DNA of 64,000 bases, from assembly GCA_965221405.1 (NCBI GenBank), contig CBDCSE010000002.1, positions 1,860,001 to 1,924,000 on the forward strand. The letters run 5' to 3'. Positions 37,154 to 45,965 of the stretch are shown here, piece by piece. The DNA is from JAPOUP01 sp965221405 (lineage in GTDB: Bacteria > Pseudomonadota > Alphaproteobacteria > Rhodobacterales > Rhodobacteraceae). Position 1 is the first letter of the stretch, and each line of letters starts with the position of its first letter. The notes beneath the pieces were generated by a model. The model was given only the letters and a program-made list of their open reading frames with translations. It was not told the origin of the DNA and searched no databases. A program made the translations under genes and the position numbers.

Positions 37154-37502
37154 CTTATGAGACCTCTCCAGTCAAGCCCCCCTTTCATAAATCTCCATGA
37201 CCGTCACATCGGTCCTCTCCCTGCGCTACGGGCGCCTCGGCGCCGCCGGGGACTCTCCGGGCTGAACGTCGCTTTCCAGGGAGCGCCCGACGGCGCGTCC
37301 AGGCTCCTGTCCGGTTCGGTTGGCCGGCGGACGCCGGCCCCGTGACCAGGGTGCCCCGTTCGGGCGGTGCGACGTTCCGGGGGGCGGGACCCATCTGGAT
37401 GGACGGTGCCGCGGGATGCGGCGAACCATGCCGGTCACACGCCCTGCCCGGGTTCCCCGAGGGCCCCGTCGGGCCGCCCGGGTGTTCGGTGTTCGCCTCC
37501 CC
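37154..37502 (-). ncRNA. Candidate bridge-RNA region of the IS110/IS1111 element
   Basis: This non-coding stretch between transposase stop and element end is conserved, in the same relative position, after the transposase of the second copy (57232-57597), for example around GGTTCGCCGCATCCCGCGGC and the segment up to GATCGATGTGAC/GACCGATGTGAC. IS1111-group elements encode their target-choosing RNA at this end. RNA structure was not computed. Confidence 0.4.
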
Positions 37503-38812
37503 CTACGCCGGCGCCTTCGACAGGACGGCGCCCCCGTGCGCCAGCCCGGTCGTGGCGAACCGCACCGGCGCCACCAGCAGCCTGCGCGCCAGCGCCACGA
37601 TCCCGCGCCTGCCCGGACGCCCGTCGCGGGCGCTGACGTATTGCACGGACCAGCCCGACAGCGCGCCGTGCGGCTGGTGGTGGAGCCAGCGCCAGGCCAT
37701 CCGCGCCAGGTGTTTCCGCAGCATCGGGCCGCCGGCCTTGCCGGGCCCCGGGCGTGGTCCACCGCGCCGCCCGGCCACGGCACCGGCCCCGGCCCGGCCA
37801 TGCCCGCCAGCTGCCTCCGGTTCCGCAGGTCCCGGCAGGACAGCCCGGCCCCCGGCAGCAGCGCGTCGTTCGGGCCGATGCCCCTGAGCCGGCCCGGCAC
37901 CGCCGCGTGGCGGGCGTGCGCCGGGACCGCCGCCGGCGCGGCTCCGGGCGGCGTATCCGCCGCCCCGTCCCGTCCCGTCCCGGGTGCGTCGGCCCTCTCC
38001 GCACCGGCCGCCTCCGTCACGGCGGCCTGTGCGCCACCGTCCTCCCCGGGGCCGTCACGCGCCTCCCGCGCCGCCGCCTCCCGGGCCGACCTGAGCGCCG
38101 CCGCCCTGTCCGCCTCCACCGCCTTCAGCCCGGCGACGCCCGGCTCCAGGCGGTCCAGGATGCCCCCGATCTCCGCCAGGAGCCCCGGCGGCAGCCCCGT
38201 GCCGCAGGCGGTCCGCATGCCCCCGGGCCGCGCCCGGTATCCCCCGCGCGCCGGATCCCCGGGCGGTATCCCGCGCGGCCGCAGGAGCCCCGCGCCCGCG
38301 CCCGCCAGCCGCAGCCGCTCACGCACGAGCCGCCCGCGCCTGCGCGGCAGGCGTCTCCCCTCCTCCTCCGCGACCGTCGGCACCCGCACCGGGGACATCG
38401 CGTCCCGGTCGCCCCCGTCCCAGGCCGGCGGCGCCCGCACCATCCTGCGCGCGCCGGTCCGGTCGGTCCTCCCCTTCCTGCTGCGCCGGACCACCCCAGG
38501 GCCCGCGGGGTGGCGGACCACCACCTCCAGCTCCTCGCCCTCCAGACGGCGCGCCAGCCAGAAGCCCCCGTACCCCGCCCCGTGGACCGGCATCACGCGG
38601 ACATCCCCGCCGGAGGCGGCGGCGGCCCGGTCACGCGCCCGCCACAGCTTTCCCAGCAGCCCGTCCACGTCATGCGGCGCCAGCCTGTGCAGGCCTGTCC
38701 GCGACGCGTCCGCCGGATCGCCCACCGCCAGGATCCAGCCCGTGCCGCTCACCTGCAGCGCCGCGTGCACCGTGCTGACGTTCCCCCCGGAGGGGGCGGT
38801 CGAACCGTTCAT
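37503..38812 (-). pseudogene. IS110-family transposase, frameshifted
   Basis: ATG 38812 opens STVHAALQVSGTGWILAV and the region with WLARRLEGEELEVVVRHPAG, RTDRTGARRMVRA (normally KTDRID), and a proline/alanine-rich insertion. The frame shifts near 37745 into PMLRKHLARMAWRWLHHQPH and ends at 37503. In GPGPVPWPGGAVDH the position of the catalytic Ser seen in IS110 proteins (Y.SG) is not Ser. Dead copy. Confidence 0.75.
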
Positions 38813-39856
38813 TCCTCTCTCCTCTCATTCGGCAAGGGGTGCCGCCTTTCAGCCCCCTTGCCACCATATGCTGGAACCATCACTTTCCCCTGCACCGAAT
38901 CGCCCCCAGAGGCAAACCCCGGCGCGTCTCATGGCATCTGGAGGTCGTCGATGGCATCGGCAGGGAGACGGTCCGGCAGGCGCCAGAAAAAACGGCATCA
39001 GGCCCTGGCTGAAGGAATGCCGGTGCATCCCGCCGAAGGCGAGCGCCGGGTTCGTCGCCGCCATGGAGGACGTGCTCAAGGTCTACGCCCGCGGGTATGA
39101 CGGCGGCACCGTCCTGGTCTGCATGGACGGGACCCCGGAACAGCAGACGAAGGAGACGCGGACGCCGATACCGGCGCGGCCCGGGCAGCCGGCGGCATAC
39201 GGCTTCGGGTACGGGCGCAACGGAACGGCGAACCTGTTCATGGCCTGCGCCCCACTGGACGCCTGGCGCCACGTGGAGGTCACCGATCGCCGCAGGAGGC
39301 GGGACTTCGCCCGGCTCCCCGTGGACATGGCCGACGTCCACCTGCCCGGCAGGAGGATCGTGCCCGTGACGGCCAGCCCCGACACCCACAGGCTGCCGGC
39401 GCTCCACGGGGCCTCCGGGCCGGCGGAGGCGTCGCGCCTTGCCGACCGCCTCATGGTCCACCATACGCCGAAGCACGGCTCCTGGCTCAACATGGCCGGG
39501 ACCGGGACCAGCGTCCTCTCCCGGCAGTGCCTCGACCGCTGGATCCCGGACCGCGGGACGGTGGTGCGCGAGGTCGCCGCATGGCAGCGGCGCCGCAACG
39601 CGTCAGCGAAACCCGTCGACTGGCGGTCCGGGACCCAGGACGCGCGGATCAGGCTGAAGTCCCTATACCCAGCAATTCAATGAGGATGGGATACTAGTCC
39701 GACGCGCACCCTCCGGAAAGTGCAGGCGGAAAACGCAGATGTCAAAAAGTTGGGCTACACCTTGAAGGTTGTTCCAGACTTGACTGCGAGGCGTTTTCTG
39801 CCAGAGCCGGACAGGACGGCGTTTCGCGCGTCGAGAGGTCCGGGCCAGACGTGCGT

Positions 39857-41535
39857 GGGTGTAGCCCAGATTAGTTGACGACCGCGATTCTCTTCTGCCA
39901 CGCTTTCCCTGCGGCGCACCGTGCAACGGCCGGACGAACCGGCCGGCGGTGCGCGTTGAGGCAGATGCGGGAGTGCGTGTCATGACGAAGAGCGAAGGGA
40001 GCCGGGTGCACCGCCACCCGGACGCGGTGGACTGTCTGGAGGGCCTTCCCGAGGACGGGGCGGCCGTGCACCCGCCGCTGGTCCGCAGGCACGCGGACGG
40101 GCTCACCCGATACTGGACCGGGGACGGCCAGGTGCGGAGCCGCGACGTCGCGGGGGACGGCACGCCGGATGCGCTTCTGGAGGCGGTCCCGTCGGAGTTC
40201 GGTCCGCTGCTGCCGCGGCTGGCGGCGGACCTGGGCTCGGGCGCGCCCGGCCTGGACGGCGGCGGGCGCGCGCTCCGGGACGCCTCGCCGGGCGGCGGCG
40301 CGGCGGCGCTGAAGCTTCTGCCGGGCGGCTGGACGCGACGCTGCCGGCGCCGGAGTGCGGGGCCTGCGGCAGGCCGATGGCCCGGCACGGGACGAGGAGG
40401 AAGGCCTGGCTCACGCGGCTCGGCCGGGCCGGGGCGGAGCGCGCGCATTTCCGCTGCCGGTCCTGCGGCGAGGGATGCCTGCCGCTTGACCGGGCGCTGG
40501 GGCTGGAGGACGGGACGGTGACGCCGGGGATGGCGAGCGTCATCGCGGAGACGGTGCCGCTGATGGGCTCCGGGGCGGCGGGCCGGCATGTCGCGGACCT
40601 CGCCGGTGTGGACGCGTCGCCGGGCGCGCTGCAGCGCCGGGCGCTGGAGCCCGTCGGGGCGGCGGCCCGCTCCGGGCGCGGGGAGGTCGTCGACGCCAGG
40701 CCGCTGGAACCGCGCATGTATCTTTCCATCGACGGCACCGGCGTCCCGATGCGCAGGGAGGAGACCGGGGGCGTTCGCGGCAGGCAGGCCGACGGCACCC
40801 CGGAGACGCGCGAGGCGAAGCTCGCGGTGGTGTACACGGCCGAGGGACGTGATCCCGGGACCGGCGCGGCGGTGAAGGACCGGGGCAGCGAGTCGTTCTC
40901 CTGTCTCATCGACAGCGCGGCGGCGCCGTCCGGAGGCCGGGAGGCCCCGGACTTCGCGGCGCGGCTCGACCGGGAGGCCCGGCGGCGGGGGCTGCACGAC
41001 GCCGCCGGGCCCGTCGTCGTCTCCGACGGGGCGGACTGGATCCCGAACGCCTGCGACGGGCCCTTCGGGGGCCGCAGGGTCACGTTCGTGCCCGGCCTCC
41101 TGCACTGCCTGGAACGCGCCTCCGACGCGGTGAAGGCGATCCTGCCGGCGGGTGCGGAACGGGACCGGCGGTTCGCGGAGGTGAAGGCCGACGTCAGGGC
41201 GGGCCGGGCGGCGAAGGTGGTCCGGGAGCTGGCGCCCTTCAGGGACCGGCACGGGGAAGTCGAGGCCTGCTGCCGGTACTTCGAGAGGAACCCCGGCCGG
41301 ATGCGGTACGGCGAGTTCCGGGAGCGGGGCCTCCAGGTCGGGAGCGGCGTCGTCGAGGGCGGATGCCGGCAGTTCGGGCTGCGGCCCAGGCGCTCCGGCG
41401 CCCGCTGGCCGGAGAGGGGCGCCAACGCCATGCTGGCGCTGAAGGGCTGCGCCATGAACCTCCGGCTGCCCGACCTGCTCGAATGGCGGACGAATCAGGC
41501 CATCGCCGCATGAGCAACTAATCTGGGCTACACCC
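39857..41535 (+). mobile_element. ISKra4-family element with 9-base target duplication
   Basis: Bounded by perfect 21-base inverted repeats (core GTGTAGCCCAGATTAGTTG) and flanked by GACGTGCGT at 39848-39856 and 41536-41544. The element is 1679 bases. It landed just upstream of the toxin-antitoxin operator at 41552. An older, partial copy of the same end (AAGTTGGGCTACACC) is seen near 39752-39766. Confidence 0.92.
39949..41513 (+). pseudogene. ISKra4-family transposase, frameshifted near the N terminus
   Basis: An N-terminal frame (39949 on) shifts near 40330 to CGACGRPMARHGTRR and a zinc-ribbon (CRSCGEGCLPL). Then MYLSIDGTGVPMRREETGG, VVVSDGADWIPNACDGPFGG and the C-terminal QVGSGVVEGGCRQFGLRPRRSG match ISKra4 transposases. 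Most motifs are intact from 40377 on; the frameshift and drift (RLKQSG to RPRRSG) suggest it is inactive. Confidence 0.8.
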
Positions 41536-41551
41536 GACGTGCGTTGTTCTG

Positions 41552-41582
41552 ATTGACAACACGTTCAGTTGTTGTTATCAAT
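41552..41582. promoter_or_regulatory. Operator-like inverted repeat of the TumE/TumA-type pair
   Basis: ATTGACAAC (41552-41560) and GTTATCAAT (41574-41582) are inverted copies with one mismatch, ending seven bases before the toxin start. The ISKra4 duplication ends eight bases upstream, so promoter elements may have been displaced. Confidence 0.6.
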
Positions 41583-41588
41583 GACAAC

Positions 41589-41871
41589 ATGAAGGCCGAA
41601 CTGATCGAAAAATCCCGCACGGTGATAAATGACACGGCCTTCTTCGAAGTCGTGTTGTGGCACCTGCCCACACCGGTAACCGGCAGCGCACATCCCTTCA
41701 AGTACAGACTGGCCCTTGTAGTTCAACGGTGAGTGTGTCCTGCGCTACGACAACGAACGAAGGAAGGGTGATCACCGGCACATTGGGGACATCGAAGAAC
41801 CCATCACGTTCGTTTCCCTGGAAGCGCTCTACGATGCCTTCCGGGCCGACATGGAAAGGATGCTGGAATGA
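41589..41871 (+). pseudogene. TumE-like (DUF6516) toxin, one-base frameshift
   Basis: ATG 41589 encodes KAELIEKSRTVINDTAFFEV, then VTGSAHPFKYRLALVVQR and a TGA at about 41731. Dropping one base restores GECVLRYDNERRKGDHRHIG and EALYDAFRADMERMLE to the stop at 41871, the usual length for this small nuclease-like toxin family. The antitoxin ATG overlaps the stop (ATGA). A broken toxin with intact antitoxin. Confidence 0.8.
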
Positions 41872-42227
41872 ACACCCTTACCGTTCGCCTGAACACTCCC
41901 GCCGCCGCCAAGGCACGCTTTGTTGAGGCGGGGAGACGCGCCCTCGCCGGGAAGACAGGCGACGCCAATCCAACTCTTAACTTCGGCAGCTACGACGACA
42001 TGTACCGGGTCCTGGCTCCATCCCGCCTCACCATCGTGAAGGCATTGGCTGGGCAGGGAACCTTGTCGATCCGTGAGGTTGCCCGGCGTGTCGGTCGCGA
42101 CGTGCAGGCCGTGCATCGCGACGTGACCACTCTCATCAACGCAGGGGTCATCGACCGTACCGGCAAGGGGATCGAGTTCCCCTATGCACGCATTCACTTC
42201 GAATTCGATGTGAGTGCTGCGGCCTAG
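41868..42227 (+). CDS. TumA-like HTH antitoxin
   Basis: A 119-residue protein with a MarR/ArsR-like winged helix (LSIREVARRVGRDVQAVHRDVT, then NAGVIDRTGKGIEFPYARIH), the standard antitoxin partner of DUF6516 toxins. Translationally coupled to the frameshifted toxin. Intact. Confidence 0.8.
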   Translation: MNTLTVRLNTPAAAKARFVEAGRRALAGKTGDANPTLNFGSYDDMYRVLAPSRLTIVKALAGQGTLSIREVARRVGRDVQAVHRDVTTLINAGVIDRTGKGIEFPYARIHFEFDVSAAA

Positions 42228-42434
42228 CCAGTTCGGATCGTTCCGAGAGGTGTCGGACAAACCTCGCATACGACCGGCTGTGGGAGGCGTGGGGGTTGAG
42301 GCTGGGCCTCGAATTCTGAACGGAAGGCAGAGTATCCCGGCGCGGCGTACTGGACCGAGCCCGGGAGCCGGAGGGGCATGACCGGCACCGACGAAACGCT
42401 TGGAGTGTTATTCCGCCCCCGGCCGGAATCGACC

Positions 42435-42494
42435 CGCAGATGGGTCAGGTCCCGGGCCCGGAACGCGGTGATTGCGTCGAAGGCGAGGCACTTC
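42435..42494 (-). mobile_element. Short IS4-family transposase fragment
   Basis: KCLAFDAITAFRARDLTHL in the minus frame is the conserved segment near the C terminus of the IS4 group seen at 13415-14330. It is only about 60 bases. Confidence 0.6.
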
Positions 42495-42498
42495 CTCC

Positions 42499-42918
42499 CT
42501 ATCCTGAAACTTCCTCCGTCTTCACGACCAGCCGCTTGCCGATAGCTTCCAGCGCCTTGTCCATCCGGTCCAGCCGCGAGTGATGCTCCACGTCCAACAC
42601 CCGGTCCACCTGGGGAAGGTGCCAGCCGAGGCGCCGCGCCAGTTCCGCCTTGCCAATGCTCTGGTCCCTCATGCCCTGGTAGAGAATCGCCTTCACCGCC
42701 GTCAGCGTCGGCAAACGAACGCATACATTGCCTGCCGATGGCGCCGGCACGTCCTCGTTCCCGTGCATGCGTGCGGCTATGGCTTCCTCAAGTGCGGATA
42801 CGGATCGGGCCAGCGCCTCACTCAGGTCATCACCGAAGGTCGTAAGCTCCGGAAAATCCGGCGAGGTCGCCAGTAACCCGCAGTCATCTTCCTGCACTTC
42901 GATCGGATAGGACAACAT
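42499..42918 (-). CDS. hicB: HicB-like antitoxin (copy 1)
   Basis: A 139-residue HicB: beta-strand opening (MLSYPIEVQEDDCGLLATSP, DFPELTTFGDDLSEAL) followed by an HTH (IGKAELARRLGWHLPQVDRVLDVEH). Its start lies four bases after the hicA stop. Intact, although the toxin gene is split by an IS5-type element. Confidence 0.85.
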   Translation of the reverse strand: MLSYPIEVQEDDCGLLATSPDFPELTTFGDDLSEALARSVSALEEAIAARMHGNEDVPAPSAGNVCVRLPTLTAVKAILYQGMRDQSIGKAELARRLGWHLPQVDRVLDVEHHSRLDRMDKALEAIGKRLVVKTEEVSG

Positions 42919-43006
42919 TGCCTCACTCCAGTCCGAGATCCCGTTTGATCTTTTTCATCAGCCCTGTGCCAAGCTGCTTTCTAGCACCGTGCGTTGGCAG
43001 CTGTGA

Positions 43007-43963
43007 GAGCTTGAATCATAATTCATTTATATCAATATGTTACGTGATTCCAGCCGCCTGGCCCCGCGCCACCCGCCGCATCAGGAACCGGCACGCGGCG
43101 GGCCGCGCCCAGACCAGCGAGCTCTCCAGCGTCCGCCCGGAGTCCTTCGCCAGGCGCCGGCACCGCGACATCCACGCGAAGGTCCGTTCCACCACCCGGC
43201 GGCGGTACGGGACCGTGAATCCCCTGGTTCCATCGGGCTTCCGCACGATCCCGATGACCGGTCCGAGGCCGTGCTCCGCCAGCGCGGCACCGGGCTTCGG
43301 ACCCGCGTAGCCGCCGTCCGCCAACGGCTTCGTCACCTGCGGCGCCTTCCCGGCATCGCCAGGATGACGGCCGGCGCCCCGTCCCGGTCCCGCACGTCCG
43401 CCCCGTGCACCCGGAGCGCGACCGGGAACCCCCCGACGTCCACCGTCAGCTGCCGCCTGCGTCCCCTGGCCTTCCTGCCGGCGTCGTATCCCGCCGGCCC
43501 GCCCGCCTCCGTCGTCCTCGCCGACGGGCTGCCGGTCGCGGCCGCCGTCGGCTCGGGGGAACGACCGGCCCGTGCGCGCGCCAGGACCCGCAGCGCGTCC
43601 GGCATGCGCCCGGAGACGCCGCTGTCGCGCCATGCGTGGAAGTGGTTCCGGATGGTCGTAAAGGGCGGAAAGCACCTGGGAACCGCCCGCCACTGGCATC
43701 CCGTCGCGGGCATGTACCGGATCGCGTCGGACGCCTCGCGTAGATCGGTCCTCAGGCGGCGGCCCAGCTTCGAGGGCGGCGGAAGAAGTGGCTCGATCAC
43801 CGCCCGTTCCCCGTCTGTCAGGTCGCTTTCATATCGCTTCGACCTGCGGCCATCCTCCTCGTGGGTGGTCCCGTCCCAGGCCATTGTGTCCTCCCTGTCC
43901 GGGTGAAAACTGACACGGAGATACCACATCCGGGGGACGCCATCCACATTCCAGGTCAAGCTC
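43007..43963 (-). mobile_element. IS5-family element with TGA duplication
   Basis: A 957-base element with GAGCTTGA/TCAAGCTC ends and TGA at 43004-43006 and 43964-43966, the T-N-A target of the IS1031/IS427-type groups. The ends are proven by the uninterrupted reading of hicA after excision. Confidence 0.9.
43040..43884 (-). pseudogene. IS5-family transposase, frameshifted and motif-poor
   Basis: From ATG 43884: MAWDGTTHEEDGRRSKRYES, ERAVIEPLLPPPSKLGRRLR, then TAAATGSPSARTTEAGG where active relatives read TAAVIDSQSVKTTESGG (catalytic Asp lost). After a frameshift near 43340, LADGGYAGPKPGAALAEHGL and RRRVVERTFAWMSRCRRLAK follow. Differences from active relatives are mainly A:T to G:C. Confidence 0.85.
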
Positions 43964-44231
43964 TGAGACCCTGTCTCCCCGCCGGACCGTAAGGTGGCCG
44001 CTTCCCCGCTTGTGCGTCTCGAACGTGCATCCCTGACGCTTCAGCCGCCGCTTGAACTGATTTGTGTTCATTGGCACTCTCTTCGAATAGTGTGTTTCGT
44101 CCATGCGCTTTCTCAAAAAACATTGCTCTAAATCCCATTCATGAATATGACTGGCCGCTTCGGCTGGTCTGCGGCACCGGTTCATGGATAGCATGAACGC
44201 CGCAGCCTGTCAACACTTTTGTTGCGTCTGG

Positions 44232-45861
44232 CAGCAGTTCCCGCTAACTGATTTGCCTGCAGGCTGACAGCTGTTTCTGACGCGCGGCATGGGCCGCAGG
44301 TCCCGGGCGCGCACGTCTGATGGCCGGGCGATGCCCGGTTTCAAAAATTGGCTTCGGCGAAGGGCGGGATCGGGGTGGGTCGAGCGTATTCAGCGCGGCT
44401 AGGGTCCGTCGCGGATCAGGCCGACGTAGTCTTCCCTGCCGAGCTCGCCGGCGATGGCCCGGTAGAGTGTCCTCCAGTCCGGGAACGCGAATGTCCTGAC
44501 CAGTTCGCGCAGCCTGTTCCAGAGGTAGAGGTTGCGCTTCCGGTGCCGCCGCGCCCTGCCGAACAGCGGGCAGCAGTGCTGCTGCACCCGGGCGGTCAGG
44601 AACGCGAGGGTGGCGAGCGTCATGAAGACGTCCGCCAGGTGGTTGTGGCCGTGGCCGAAGTTGTGCTCGAAGCTGTACAGATCCCTCGCCTTCATTGTCT
44701 GGAACGTCTCGTTCTCTATGGCCCATCGGCGGCGGCCGCACCGCATGACGGACCTCACCGTGTCCCGGTCCAGCGGGAGGTCGGTGACCCAAGAGAACGT
44801 CTTCGTCTCCCCTTTCGTATCCATCTCCCTATATCTGAGCATGTTGACCTTCAGGTCGAAGTTGGCGTCGTTGAGCGGCAGGCCGCGGTCCCACTCGAAC
44901 CGCTGGACGGTGCCGTCCCCGTCGCGCCTCTCCCATGTTTCTTTCGTGTCGCTGGCCTCGAACCAGCTGAACAGCAGTTCGTGGTCGCCGGGCTTCGCGC
45001 CGAGTATGAAGCGGAAGCCCTTTTCCTTCAGCAGCTTTATGTGCGGCCCGTTGGATGACAGACCGTCCTCGACGACGATCGCCCTCATGTGCGGGTGCTC
45101 ACGGCGGAGATCCTCCAGAAGCCGTCTCCCCGCGTTCCGCTCGCAGTCGTTCCTCCCGGCTCCGTCCTCCCTGCGGATCGGCTCGGGTGCCAGCGGCAGC
45201 ACCTCGGCGTGGTCGGGGTGGACCACCGCCGCGCCCAGGGCCTGGTGGTAGTACGTCCTCGACCCGTCGCGGTGGTTCTTCACGCAGCGGTTCCCGCAGC
45301 TGACGCTGTGGGAGGAATGGTACCCGGTGCCGTCCACCGAGATCAGGAGATGCCCGCCGAGCACGGTCCAGTCCTCCAGCACCCTGCCGCGCTGAAGGGC
45401 GGCGTGGATCCGCCTGAAGCAGCGGCGGAGGTCGCGGGGATCGACCCCGCCGGGCCGCTCCCGCATCCATGTGTCCGACGGCGCCCGCGCCACGCCGAAC
45501 AGCGTGCGCAGGTTCCGCGCCGTAACCGGATCGCCGCCCTGACGGACCTGCGTGTCGAACTGCAGCAGGGAGGGAATCTTGAACGGGAACACCGCCAGCC
45601 CCGACATCAGGCAGTCGGAAAGGCTGATGCCACGCGGCCTGATCGGGTCGCGGCTGCGGTCGAAACACTCGCGCACCGCGCGAAGCATGCCGGGCATCGA
45701 CAGATGCCTGCGGAAAGAATCTCTGGACATTTGACTGCTCGGCCTTTGCCTGTTTGGCGGCACGATGGCCGATCCAGCTCAAAAAGTCTACGAAAAAGAA
45801 TCCCCGACAGCCGCGCAACCAACTGATAACGAACAAAAAGAAAATCTAGCGGGAATTGCTG
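44232..45861 (-). mobile_element. IS4-superfamily element with 9-base duplication
   Basis: A 1630-base element with inverted ends (CAGCAGTTCCCGCTA and CAGCAATTCCCGCTA) and direct TGCGTCTGG repeats at 44223-44231 and 45862-45870. Directly after the right duplicate stands another end-like CAGCAATTCCCGCC, so it inserted next to an older related terminus. Confidence 0.85.
44399..45730 (-). CDS. Transposase of the 44.2-kb IS element
   Basis: A 443-residue uninterrupted DDE transposase from ATG 45730 (in-frame extension to 45763). Motifs: LLISVDGTGYHSSHSVSCGN (Asp), VVEDGLSSNGPHIKLL (Asp) and WAIENETFQTMKARDLYSFE (Glu). Full length with all three acidic residues suggests recent activity. Lower GC than most neighbouring IS relics. 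Confidence 0.85.
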   Translation of the reverse strand: MSRDSFRRHLSMPGMLRAVRECFDRSRDPIRPRGISLSDCLMSGLAVFPFKIPSLLQFDTQVRQGGDPVTARNLRTLFGVARAPSDTWMRERPGGVDPRDLRRCFRRIHAALQRGRVLEDWTVLGGHLLISVDGTGYHSSHSVSCGNRCVKNHRDGSRTYYHQALGAAVVHPDHAEVLPLAPEPIRREDGAGRNDCERNAGRRLLEDLRREHPHMRAIVVEDGLSSNGPHIKLLKEKGFRFILGAKPGDHELLFSWFEASDTKETWERRDGDGTVQRFEWDRGLPLNDANFDLKVNMLRYREMDTKGETKTFSWVTDLPLDRDTVRSVMRCGRRRWAIENETFQTMKARDLYSFEHNFGHGHNHLADVFMTLATLAFLTARVQQHCCPLFGRARRHRKRNLYLWNRLRELVRTFAFPDWRTLYRAIAGELGREDYVGLIRDGP

Positions 45862-45965
45862 TGCGTCTGGCAGCAATTCCCGCCAGCCTGACCGTCGGTG
45901 CGCGAACGCCTAGTCATGGCGGATGGCGGTTCTGTGTGCGCACGACTGACGGCCGGGCGGCCCGT

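Larger units (their letters stand above)
37154..38937 (-). mobile_element. IS110-family element (IS1111-like), nested in IS630 copy B
   Basis: A 1784-base insertion deduced from the two halves of the host IS630. Short subterminal inverted repeats ATGAGAC (37157-37163) and GTCTCAT (38926-38932) are present and no target duplication is apparent, as in the IS1111 group. The transposase is on the minus strand and a 349-base non-coding tail (37154-37502) follows its stop. Confidence 0.85.
36756..39683 (+). pseudogene. IS630 transposase interrupted by IS110
   Basis: The 5' part (36756-37153: MEQAGRKIRGVRPGARGRAR to LRPPGDRLVEL) and 3' part (38938-39683: KECRCIPPKASAGFVAAMED, HHTPKHGSWLNMAGTG) match copy A. 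Besides the insertion, the last acidic motif has drifted from NMAE to NMAG, removing a catalytic Glu. Not functional. Confidence 0.85.
36623..39694 (+). mobile_element. IS630-family element, copy B, split by an IS110 insertion
   Basis: Perfect 22-base terminal repeats (outer part GTATCCCATCCTCATTGAAT) and TA on both sides. Comparison with copy A shows the element is interrupted after GGTGGAGCT at 37153 and resumes with CTGGAGGTCGTCGATGG at 38938, so 37154-38937 is a secondary insertion. Confidence 0.9.
42923..44071 (-). pseudogene. hicA: HicA toxin split by an IS5-family insertion
   Basis: The N-terminal part (44071-43964: MNTNQFKRRLKRQGCTFETH, then GSGHLTVRRGDRVS) and C-terminal part (43006-42923: LPTHGARKQLGTGLMKKIK, then RDLGLE) join exactly when 43007-43963 and one TGA duplicate are removed. 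Restored length is about 62 residues with the HicA Gly-Ser-His motif, so this toxin is inactivated by the insertion. Confidence 0.9.
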
